From contig DBQX01000139.1 of assembly GCA_002305415.1 (NCBI GenBank), forward strand, positions 1 to 20,511: a stretch of DNA of 20,511 nt, in the 5' to 3' direction. The translations under genes were made by a program, and so were the position numbers. The notes below the pieces were generated by a model. That model made no database searches, had not been told where the DNA came from, and was given only the letters and a program-made list of their open reading frames with translations. This document shows positions 8,050-14,263 of this stretch, piece by piece. Source of the stretch: Actinomycetales bacterium UBA1383 (GTDB taxonomy: Bacteria > Actinomycetota > Actinomycetes > Actinomycetales > Actinomycetaceae). Numbering within the stretch: position 1 is the first letter of the stretch; each line of letters starts with the position of its first letter.

Positions 8050-9459
8050 ATGTTGCAGACAGGCAAAACATGGTTCAACGACGCGGGAAGGGTCGCGGCG
8101 TGGGTCGCCATTGTCGCAGTCGCCCTGGGACTCGTAGGTTTGCCCGCCCATGCCTCGGGGGCGAGACCGGACTTCCTACTGCCGGTGCCGTGCGGCTCCA
8201 CGTGGAGGCTATCGACCTACGATTCCTGGACGGATCCCAGCACGGGCAAGGTCTACTACCACAAGGAAGCCGTGGACCTGAACCTCGCTTCTGGCGAGGA
8301 TCGGGGCTTGCGCGTGTTGGCTGCAGCCGGAGGGACCGTGACCCTCGCGAACGCAAGCACCGGAGCCGTGACGATCGATCATGGCGCCGGATGGGTAACC
8401 AAGTACCTGCACATGAGTCCCGTCGCCGTCAGTCAGGGTCAGACCGTGGTGCCGGGGCAGCGCATCGGAAACGTTGGCAGCGTCGGCGTCGGCACCGGAC
8501 CTCATCTGCACTACGAGATGTACCAAGACGGCGTGATGCGTCGACCGGTGTTCGACGGCGAGACGGTGCAGTGGAATCGGACCACTGGGGATCGCGAAGC
8601 GACTCATCTGTACAGTTCCACCAACTGCCTCGCGGGACGTGACGCGGCGCCGGAGTACGTCAACCGTCTCATCAAGAACTCCGCCGGAACGGTCGACTAT
8701 GTTGCCGCGAACGGTTACCGCTACTGGGTACCGAACGGCGACGTCGTTGCCTGCCTCGGCGGCTGGGCTTCCGTCATCTCCGTCCCCGATGCCGTCTTCA
8801 ACTCCATCCCACGCAATCAGCAGGGCGACCCCGCCGGAAAGTGGGCGGACTGCAACACGAAGTATGTCAACCGGCTCATCCACCACCCCGACGGCACAGT
8901 CGACTACGTCGATGCTCTGGGCTTCCGGAACTACGTCTCCACCGACGCCGTGGTGGCGTGCCTCGGAGGGTGGAACTCGGTCCTCAACGTGACCGCCGCG
9001 ACCTTCACCTCGATGCCACGCAATCCATACGGGCGCAACGCTGACTGCGGCACCCGCTACGTAGGCAGACTGATCCGAGAACAATCGAGCGGCACGATCG
9101 ATTACGTGAGTGCCCGCTCGCAACGCTACTGGGTACCCAACGGGACGGTCGTGAGCTGCCTCGGACCGAACTCGGCAGTGGTTGAGACCCGAACCGGGAA
9201 CTTCCAGCTCCTACCCCGGAACCCGGCTGGCTCCTGGGCAGGCTGCAACACGGAACTGCTGAATCGACTGATTCGGAAGGCTGACGGGACTGTCGACTAC
9301 GTCACATCCACCGGCCTGCGCTACTGGGTTCCAAATGGAGAAACGGTCACCTGTCTGGGCGGCTGGAGCACCACCGTGTTCCTGAGCGACAGCAGGTTCA
9401 ACTCCATTCCCCGAAACTCGGCTGGAACCTGGGCGAGCTGCAGCACGAAGAACCTCTGA
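8050..9459 (+). CDS. Secreted M23 family metallopeptidase with four C-terminal repeats
   Basis: This 469-residue exported protein carries a LytM/lysostaphin-type zinc peptidase domain that should cut peptidoglycan cross-bridges. Residues 1-35 form a signal peptide with hydrophobic core VAAWVAIVAVALGLVGLPAHA and an AHA|S cleavage site. The M23 domain spans roughly 60-165: likely zinc ligands are H71, D76 and H154 (in HLH), with H121 and H152 as the catalytic histidines. The H71-D76 spacing is one residue longer than the usual H-x3-D. Residues about 202-469 are four tandem repeats of 62-69 residues, each with NRLI-like, GT(V/I)DYV, (Y/W)VPNG, CLG and PRN motifs and a second cysteine near its end. 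The ATG at 8050 is preferred over an upstream in-frame start because AAGGAG lies nine bases before it and it begins a proper signal peptide. I infer that the repeats bind the cell wall. Confidence 0.88.
   Translation: MLQTGKTWFNDAGRVAAWVAIVAVALGLVGLPAHASGARPDFLLPVPCGSTWRLSTYDSWTDPSTGKVYYHKEAVDLNLASGEDRGLRVLAAAGGTVTLANASTGAVTIDHGAGWVTKYLHMSPVAVSQGQTVVPGQRIGNVGSVGVGTGPHLHYEMYQDGVMRRPVFDGETVQWNRTTGDREATHLYSSTNCLAGRDAAPEYVNRLIKNSAGTVDYVAANGYRYWVPNGDVVACLGGWASVISVPDAVFNSIPRNQQGDPAGKWADCNTKYVNRLIHHPDGTVDYVDALGFRNYVSTDAVVACLGGWNSVLNVTAATFTSMPRNPYGRNADCGTRYVGRLIREQSSGTIDYVSARSQRYWVPNGTVVSCLGPNSAVVETRTGNFQLLPRNPAGSWAGCNTELLNRLIRKADGTVDYVTSTGLRYWVPNGETVTCLGGWSTTVFLSDSRFNSIPRNSAGTWASCSTKNL
8653..9456 (+). 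repeat. Four in-gene tandem repeats coding for CLGG/PRN wall-binding-like modules
   Basis: The repeat units begin near protein residues 202, 271, 336 and 402 of the M23 protein. Each holds a (N/G)RLI start, a GT(V/I)DYV strand, a GxRYWVPNG-like strand (degenerate in unit 2), a cysteine followed by LG, a PRN segment and a closing cysteine. The two conserved cysteines per unit suggest one disulfide per module outside the cell. The nucleotide copies have diverged, so this is an old protein repeat and not a recent DNA duplication. Confidence 0.8.
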
Positions 9460-9479
9460 CGTCCGCGCAGCTCCGTCGG

Positions 9480-9509
9480 CTCGGCCGCACACATCCACGC
9501 GCGGCCGAG
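9480..9509 (+). terminator. Likely terminator hairpin after the M23 gene
   Basis: A perfect 9-bp inverted repeat, CTCGGCCGC (9480-9488) and GCGGCCGAG (9501-9509), with a 12-base loop, begins 20 bases after the stop codon. There is no U-tract, which is common for actinobacterial hairpin terminators. Confidence 0.55.
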
Positions 9510-9594
9510 ACATGGCGCCCCGGACTGCCCTTCGCAACAGGCAAACGGGTCATCTGGTGTCAAAGGCGGAGAGCAGACGTCGCGCCGGGCTCCG

Positions 9595-9614
9595 GGGGCT
9601 TCTCGCCAAGCCCC
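9595..9614 (-). terminator. GC-rich hairpin just downstream of the tRNA fragment
   Basis: GGGGCTT (9595-9601) and AAGCCCC (9608-9614) form a perfect 7-bp stem with a 6-base loop. It lies 19 bases beyond the 3' end of the tRNA-Pro remnant on the minus strand, where the terminator of an intact tRNA gene would sit. It could also stop transcripts coming from the M23 gene. Confidence 0.45.
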
Positions 9615-9633
9615 TGACCTGCGGTTTTACCTG

Positions 9634-9681
9634 TCGGGCTGGCGGGATTTGAACCCACGACCCCTTGACCCCCAGATCAAG
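9634..9681 (-). pseudogene. 3' half of tRNA-Pro(GGG): likely attachment-site scar
   Basis: Read on the minus strand, this stretch holds a complete T-arm (GTGGGTTCAAATCCCGC), the 3' acceptor strand CAGCCCG plus discriminator A, and the anticodon loop CTGGGGG with stem strand TCAAG, matching proline tRNA with anticodon GGG. The acceptor 5' strand and D-arm are missing: to the right of the anticodon region no GCGC...GCGCC D-arm can be found. One extra T makes the anticodon loop eight bases. A tRNA cut in its anticodon loop, with only the 3' half left, is the usual product of tyrosine-integrase insertion into a tRNA gene. No CCA is encoded. It is not a functional tRNA. Confidence 0.75.
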
Positions 9682-9739
9682 GCATCCCTTCCGTACCCAT
9701 CCGGACCAGTACATCACCGCAGGTCACGGCTACTTCACC

Positions 9740-9778
9740 GACACCCTTCGACACCCCCGAACAGGGTCGAACGGTGTC
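9740..9778. repeat. Imperfect inverted repeat next to the tRNA scar
   Basis: GACACCCTTCGACACC (9740 onward) is mirrored by GGTCGAACGGTGTC (9765-9778), with one mismatch across the 13 central bases. It may be a recombinase or excisionase site of the element, or a terminator for the hepT transcript, which ends nearby at 9821. Confidence 0.4.
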
Positions 9779-9782
9779 TCAT

Positions 9783-9802
9783 GGCTACATTCTCGGCTAC
9801 AT
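9783..9802. repeat. Short direct repeats GGCTACAT, 12-bp period
   Basis: GGCTACAT occurs at 9783-9790 and again at 9795-9802, and a related CGGCTACTT is found near 9728. Closely spaced short direct repeats (ATGTAGCC on the other strand) beside a tRNA attachment scar resemble arm-type integrase binding sites. No integrase gene is visible in the window. Confidence 0.4.
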
Positions 9803-9820
9803 GAAAAAGCTCGGCGGAAC

Positions 9821-10171
9821 TCAATCCTCGTCGGCTTCAACCGCGCGGCGCACCTCGAGGACCCGGCGCACAAAGTCCGGGAGCTCCAGCAGCGCGGCGG
9901 TGTGAACAACCTCCAGGTCGATGCCCCAGTAGCCGTGCACGATCCGGTTGCGCAGGGCAATCGGCGCGCGCCACGGCACGTCCGGGTAACGTGACCGCAG
10001 CGCACCCGGCAGCTGGTTCGTGGCCTCCCCGATCACGGTCATGTTCCACAACAGGGCATCACGAGCATCCAGATCGCTCCGCAGCTCTTCAACTGATCGA
10101 CCACGCACGATGGTCACGGCCCGCTCCCCCGCCTCGACGATCTCGTCAAGGATCAACAGCTCACGCCGCAT
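9821..10171 (-). CDS. hepT: HepT-like HEPN RNase toxin (type VII toxin-antitoxin)
   Basis: This 116-residue DUF86/HEPN protein is of normal family length. The toxin signature R-x4-H-x-Y is intact in ALRNRIVHGYWGID (R74, H79, Y81), preceded by the family's GEATNQLP helix. HepT toxins are dimeric RNases that are neutralised when the cognate nucleotidyltransferase MntA adenylylates the tyrosine of this motif. The ATG at 10171 lies inside the end of the upstream mntA gene (11-nt overlap), giving the usual antitoxin-first, coupled order. It sits about 140 bases from the tRNA attachment scar, where stabilising toxin-antitoxin pairs of mobile islands are commonly found. Confidence 0.9.
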   Translation of the reverse strand: MRRELLILDEIVEAGERAVTIVRGRSVEELRSDLDARDALLWNMTVIGEATNQLPGALRSRYPDVPWRAPIALRNRIVHGYWGIDLEVVHTAALLELPDFVRRVLEVRRAVEADED

Positions 10172-10457
10172 ACAGCACCCGTGACTCCGCGATGACCTGG
10201 TCGGCGATACGCGGATGGAGAGCCCGGCGTGACACCAAGTCCACCCGACGGCCGAACAGGGCAGACAACTCGTCGGTCAGGTCCTCGATCTCCCACCCGA
10301 GCCGGTGGCCGGGAGCAAGAACGTAGGTGACGTCCACATCGCTCTCACCCGTGGACTCCCCCCGGGCAACCGAACCGAAAACCGCGAGTTCGGCGACACC
10401 GTACCGGCGGCACACCTCCCCTAACGCCTCACGGTCAACGCCCAGCACCAGCTCCAT
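10161..10457 (-). CDS. mntA: MntA-like nucleotidyltransferase antitoxin
   Basis: This 98-residue minimal nucleotidyltransferase has the canonical G-S-x10-D-x-D motif, GSVARGESTGESDVD (G28, S29, D40, D42), and a likely third carboxylate at D73 (RRVDLVSRR). Members of this family transfer AMP to the paired HepT toxin and so silence it. The reading frame is open further upstream, but family length and sequence start at the ATG of 10457. No ribosome site is seen there. Instead TATCGT (minus strand, 10469-10464) lies six bases before the ATG, the spacing expected of a -10 box giving a leaderless mRNA. It is immediately upstream of hepT and overlaps it. Confidence 0.88.
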   Translation of the reverse strand: MELVLGVDREALGEVCRRYGVAELAVFGSVARGESTGESDVDVTYVLAPGHRLGWEIEDLTDELSALFGRRVDLVSRRALHPRIADQVIAESRVLYAA

Positions 10458-10463
10458 GTGCCC

Positions 10464-10469
10464 ACGATA
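10464..10469 (-). promoter_or_regulatory. -10 box for a leaderless mntA-hepT transcript
   Basis: TATCGT on the minus strand fits TAnnnT, with six bases between it and the mntA ATG, so transcription would begin at or next to the start codon. A second TATCGT occurs about 34 bases further upstream. The -35 region is not recognisable. Confidence 0.4.
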
Positions 10470-10560
10470 CCGGCGGCAGGAGCGCAGGTCGTGGCGAGAC
10501 GATACGAGCCGAGTAGGGGCGGCACTGTCTGTAGCAGGTGTGGTACCAACGCTGGGTGTT

Positions 10561-10597
10561 CTCCCGTAATGAAAGGCCCGTAACGCTCTCACGGGAG
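10561..10597 (+). promoter_or_regulatory. Hairpin that could mask the ribosome site of a small ORF
   Basis: CTCCCGT (10561-10567) is the exact complement of ACGGGAG (10591-10597), with 23 bases between. The right arm contains most of the GGGAGA that would be the ribosome site of the small ORF starting at 10604. Folding would block translation of that ORF. The function is unknown and the pairing could be coincidental. Confidence 0.3.
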
Positions 10598-10603
10598 ACG
10601 TAC

Positions 10604-10699
10604 ATGCGAGTCCTGACCGGGCTGCCCGCACCGCCGCGTCCACCACCGGAGCCTCCGTCGACCACCCCGGCTCCCACCCAGTCGACGACGTCCCGATGA
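10604..10699 (+). CDS. Possible 31-residue proline-rich peptide (unrecognised)
   Basis: A short ORF begins with ATG five bases after GGGAGA. It codes for a peptide that starts MRVLTGLPAPPRPPPEPP and continues with Ser/Thr/Pro residues. I recognise no family; about a third of the residues are proline. It precedes the AlkZ-like gene by about 100 bases and its ribosome site can pair with an upstream arm (10561-10567). It could be a leader peptide or chance coding in G/C-rich DNA. No experimental or homology evidence can be given from the sequence alone. Confidence 0.25.
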   Translation: MRVLTGLPAPPRPPPEPPSTTPAPTQSTTSR

Positions 10700-10788
10700 G
10701 TGGAGGCCGGCCTGCTCGCGGAGAGGACCATGGCTGTACGGCGGACTGCGAGCTCTGTTCGGGTCTGTGGCTCAGGCTCCGGATCGGC

Positions 10789-10794
10789 TAACGT
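10789..10794 (+). promoter_or_regulatory. -10 box for a leaderless AlkZ-like gene
   Basis: TAACGT fits TAnnnT and lies seven bases before the ATG at 10802, which has no ribosome site. This is the arrangement of a leaderless actinobacterial promoter and supports that start over two upstream in-frame alternatives (10700 and 10730). Confidence 0.45.
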
Positions 10795-10801
10795 CGCGTT
10801 G

Positions 10802-11827
10802 ATGGCAGCACGGCTGGTGGTCACCCGGGAGCAGGTCCTCGCCTACCGCAGGAGAGCGACGGCACTCGATGGGCGCCTTCCCATGGGCGGGGCATCCCTG
10901 CGCCGTGCGGCCTGGGCCGGCCTGGCCGACAGCGTGCCCCGAGCCGCGTTGCTCTCCCTCCACGCTCGGGTGAAGGACGTGCGGCCCGACACCTGGGAGC
11001 ACGAGTCGCTCGTGCAACTGTGGGGTCCCCGGTTCAGCGTCTACGTCGTGGCCGGGATCGACCGGGCGGTGTTCACGCTCGGACGGACCTCCGACCTCGC
11101 CGAGCGCCGTGCACTCGGTGAGGACCTGGCCGAGCGGCTCGAGGCGTTCCTGCAGGGCCGACGGCTGCCGGTGGCCGAGGCGGCCCGTGGCATCGGGGTG
11201 GGTCACCCGAGCGCCCTACGCTACGCCGCGCCGACCGGCAGGCTCGTGGTGCGGTGGGACGGCGCCCGACAGCCGCTCCTGTGGATGGTGAGCCAACCGG
11301 AGATGGGCGTCACCGAGGCCCGCCTGGAACTGGCGCGCCGCTACCTGCACGCGATGGGGCCCGGCACAGTGGAGGGCTTCGGGGCCTGGGCTGGCGTGAA
11401 GTCCAGGACGGCGGCCGCGACGCTCGAGGCGCTCCGCCCCGAACTCACGCCCGTGGACACCCCGGTCGGGGAGGCGTGGATCCTCACCGCGGACGAGGCG
11501 ACGCTGCGCCACCCGGCCGGTGAGCCGGCACCCGTCCGCCTGCTGCCCAGCGGGGACACGTTCTTCCTGCTGCAGGGCGCCGACCGGGAGCTGCTGGTGC
11601 CCGAGCCCGACCGGCGGGAGCAGCTGTGGCCTTCCCGCGTCTGGCCCGGCGCGATCCTCATCGACGGCGACGTCGTCGGTGTCTGGCGCCGCGCCCAGCA
11701 CGTGCTCAACGCCCACCCGTGGACCCGTCTGTCAGCCAGACAGCGGCAGGCTGTCGAGAGCGAGGCGACCGCACTGCCACTGCCCGGCGTAGACCGCGAC
11801 ATCGTCATCCACTGGGCCAACGCCTGA
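10802..11827 (+). CDS. AlkZ/YcaQ-like winged-helix DNA-binding protein (HTH_42 family)
   Basis: This 341-residue protein has the family layout throughout: an N-terminal LVVTREQVLAYR segment, SVPRAALLSLHARV, LVQLWGPRFSVYVV, ALRYAAPTGRLVVRWDGAR, ELARRYLHAMGPGTVEGFGAWAG, and a C-terminal LLPSGDTFFLLQGADRELLV followed by SRVWPGAILIDGDVVGVWRR. The family includes AlkZ and YcaQ, DNA glycosylases that open interstrand cross-links and protect antibiotic producers. Most chromosomal relatives of this exact type are uncharacterised, and I do not claim glycosylase activity. The in-frame start at 10700 would add 34 residues unlike the family, so 10802 is chosen. The gene stands alone, divergent from mntA-hepT and convergent with the glycosidase operon. 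Confidence 0.82.
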   Translation: MAARLVVTREQVLAYRRRATALDGRLPMGGASLRRAAWAGLADSVPRAALLSLHARVKDVRPDTWEHESLVQLWGPRFSVYVVAGIDRAVFTLGRTSDLAERRALGEDLAERLEAFLQGRRLPVAEAARGIGVGHPSALRYAAPTGRLVVRWDGARQPLLWMVSQPEMGVTEARLELARRYLHAMGPGTVEGFGAWAGVKSRTAAATLEALRPELTPVDTPVGEAWILTADEATLRHPAGEPAPVRLLPSGDTFFLLQGADRELLVPEPDRREQLWPSRVWPGAILIDGDVVGVWRRAQHVLNAHPWTRLSARQRQAVESEATALPLPGVDRDIVIHWANA

Positions 11828-11830
11828 CCA

Positions 11831-11862
11831 GAGCCACCAGCAGGCAACCGGGTGGTGGGCTC
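11831..11862 (+). terminator. Likely terminator after the AlkZ-like gene
   Basis: GAGCCACCA (11831-11839) pairs with TGGTGGGCTC (11853-11862), nine base pairs with one bulged G and a 13-base loop, starting three bases after the stop codon. It has no U-tract. Confidence 0.5.
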
Positions 11863-12033
11863 CCTCAACGAGCTCGCCAACCTCGCGAACCACCCCGGAC
11901 CAGATCTCACCGGGCTCACGATGTGGCCATCCACAGTCCCCTCCAGCCCTCTCCACAAGCGTCGTCTCCTGGCCCCACGGGAACGCATGTCGGGCACGTT
12001 CACCGGCAAGGCCCGCCTCACCGGGGCCGGCCG

Positions 12034-12069
12034 TCAGCTTCGACGGCCAATCACTTGACGGGAAGCTGA
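12034..12069 (-). terminator. Possible terminator of the glycosidase operon
   Basis: TCAGCTTC (12034-12041) and GAAGCTGA (12062-12069) form a perfect 8-bp stem with a 20-base loop. It lies 43 bases downstream of the last gene of the leftward operon, between two convergent transcription units. The rest of the gap 11828-12112 shows no gene I can support. Confidence 0.4.
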
Positions 12070-12112
12070 GCAGTGGGCCGGCTCGCCTGTGTCAGCTCGC
12101 GAGTCGACGTGG

Positions 12113-14142
12113 TCATCCCTCTCGCACAACCACTCGCGCACGGGCGAGGTTCTCGAGGCGGGCGAACGGGGTGGCGGCGTCGGCGTCCACCTGGCCGACG
12201 ACCTTCACGGTGACGAAGTACGTTCCGGGCTCGTTATACGTGGTGGAGCGGGTGAGGGCGACCGCCTCGCCGTGCGCACCGGCAGCGCGGACTTCGTAGG
12301 CGCCGTCGGCATCCAGATCCCACGCGATGTCGACCACCTGTCCCCCACCGGGCGGGACGGCCGCCGTGGCGACCACCTCGACCGGGTCGCCCACGCCGAC
12401 GTCGGCGCGCTCGCCCCCGTTGACGCTCAGGGTGACGACGGGCTGGACACCGCGGCGCTCCCCGGCGGTGGGAGCGGGGTACACCTGTCCGTCGACGAGG
12501 TTGTAGACGGTGGACGCCGCGGGCTCCGCCCCGCGCTCGACCCACGCCGCCACCTGGCGGAGGGCCTCGGTGAGGTGGCCGAGGTAGCTGACCACGCGGG
12601 TGGGGTGCTCCGGCGGGACGTCGCCGTGCAGGGCGCGGTCGACGTACCAGAGGCGGACACGGTCGCCCCCGCCGTGCGCCCGGATCTGTCTCAGGTACCA
12701 GTCGGCCTGCCAGGGGTAGGCCTCCTTGTCGAGCAGGCACGCGACGACGATCATGCGACCGCGGAAGTCACCCGTGGGGACCGAGCCGGCGGCGCCACGC
12801 GTGAGAAGCGGCCCGACGAGGAACGGCCGCTGCGGGAACAGCGGCTCGCCGGTGGCGTCCCGGAACTGGTCCCAGACCGGATAGCCGGCTCCGGCGGGCG
12901 GCACCTGGTGCCGGTGGTAGGTCTGCGCGGCGAGGAAGTCGGAGTTGTCGACGCAGACGCCGTCCCCGGCACGGAGCCGGGCAAGCGTGGCGCCGTCGGG
13001 CAGGCCCAGGAGGGCGAACTCCCCGCGGACCTCCTCGAGCACGAAGGTGGCGCCCGCGGCATCCCCGCCGGTGACGGCGAGGTCTGCGCCGATGACGTGC
13101 CGGTCGAGGGCGTCGGCGAGACGCACGGCCACGGGGGCCTCGACGTCGCCGTGGAAGGCGTTGTCGACGTTGCCCGCGAGCTCGGACGCCGCGTGCGCGC
13201 TGAGCAGCCCGAGCTCCACGGCCTCGCGACGACCGACAAGGCCGGCGACGGTGGTCACGTGCCGGACGCGGTCGCGGTGGACCGATGAGGCAGGGTCGGC
13301 CCCCTCGTACCCCGGCACGGCCCAGAAGTCGGTGAAGTAGGTGGGATCCATCATCTTGACGGCACCGAAGAGCGCGCGGAAGCCGTGGGGCCCATCGTGG
13401 CGTGGTCGAACCACGAGCAAGGCGGGAAGCCCATGCGGGTGACCTCCGTCCACGCGACAGCCTCGTCGGCGTCCAGGAGCGAGAGCGGGTCGACGCCGCC
13501 GGGCTCGCAGGCGTCCACGAGCGCATCCAGTTTGCCGCGGAGGACGCGGTGGGCGTGCTGGCGCACGCAGAACACGTTCGGCATGGCCATGGGCGAACCG
13601 ATGACGTAGGGCACGAAACCGTCCCAGACCCCGACAGTGTTCTCGGCGGCACCGATCGTCCGGAAACCGCCACCGCTGCCGCCGTAGAGGTAGCCATAGG
13701 CGCGGTGGTCGCCGTAGTGCTGGGCGGCGATCGTGCGGAAGTACCCGGCCGCGGCGGCGTTCGCGCGGTAGGCACCGAGCGTCGGGTCGGGCACCGACCC
13801 CATCCCGTTCCCTCCGCCGTTGGTCTCGACGAACGCGGCCCCGGAGGCGAACGCCATCGCCACCTTGTTCTCCTCGTCGATCACGGTCGACTGCTGGGCG
13901 AGGTTCTCGCTGATCGGCACCGGGGTGACGTGCTGGAAGAACCGGCCCTCGTAGGCCTCCACCGGGGGAAGGTAGAAGGAAAAGCGCGTCTCAGTGCCGG
14001 TGAAGCCGCCGTGGACGTAGCGGTGCGGCAACGGCAGCTCGCGCGACTCGTCGATGTCGAGGTATGGCTGGGTGAACTCGGGTGCCGTCTCCGGGTTGCT
14101 GGGCAGGGCAGCGCCCGGATCCGTGGAGGCCTGGTGCGACAT
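12113..14142 (-). pseudogene. Alpha/beta-hydrolase with C-terminal PKD-like domain, split by a frameshift
   Basis: Two overlapping frames (14142-13351 and 13453-12113) join into one protein of about 676 residues if one C is added to the run at 13387-13393. The first frame reads ...SWFDHATMGP and then goes out of phase; the second continues sensibly as HGFRALFG. The N-terminal part holds YGGSGGG with candidate nucleophile S156 (G-x-S-x-G). The later part has VACLLDKEAYPWQAD and DRALHGD, which could give the acid and histidine of the triad. The C-terminus has WDLDADG and PGTYFVTVKV, typical of a PKD domain. There is no signal peptide. AGAGGA precedes the ATG at 14142 by six bases. It is the last gene of the operon and probably an esterase; the substrate is unknown. 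The break may be a true mutation, a sequencing error or, less likely, programmed slippage. Confidence 0.72.
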
Positions 14143-14263
14143 CGTCTGTCCTCTTCTGAGCGGTTTGCGGGGCTGAGTGCTGGTGCGCCGGCTGCGCTGA
14201 TTCCGGTCACCTCGACGGTCCCGGGTGCGGCCCTGGCCCCAGCAGGGCGCGCCTGCCCTTCGG

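Noticed and set aside
10535..10555. TGGTACC in a context resembling the T-box motif
   Set aside because: Only the palindromic core matches; the surrounding antiterminator sequence, the specifier stem and a downstream tRNA-synthetase or amino-acid gene are absent, and the gap is too short for a full T-box leader.
11852..12058. A 68-codon plus-strand ORF after the AlkZ-like gene
   Set aside because: It begins inside the terminator hairpin with GTG, has no ribosome site and matches no family I know; it is most likely chance coding.
12089..13288. A 399-codon plus-strand frame opposite the hydrolase
   Set aside because: Low-complexity Val/Gly/Asp-rich translation with no recognisable motif; the minus strand codes for the hydrolase and PKD domain.
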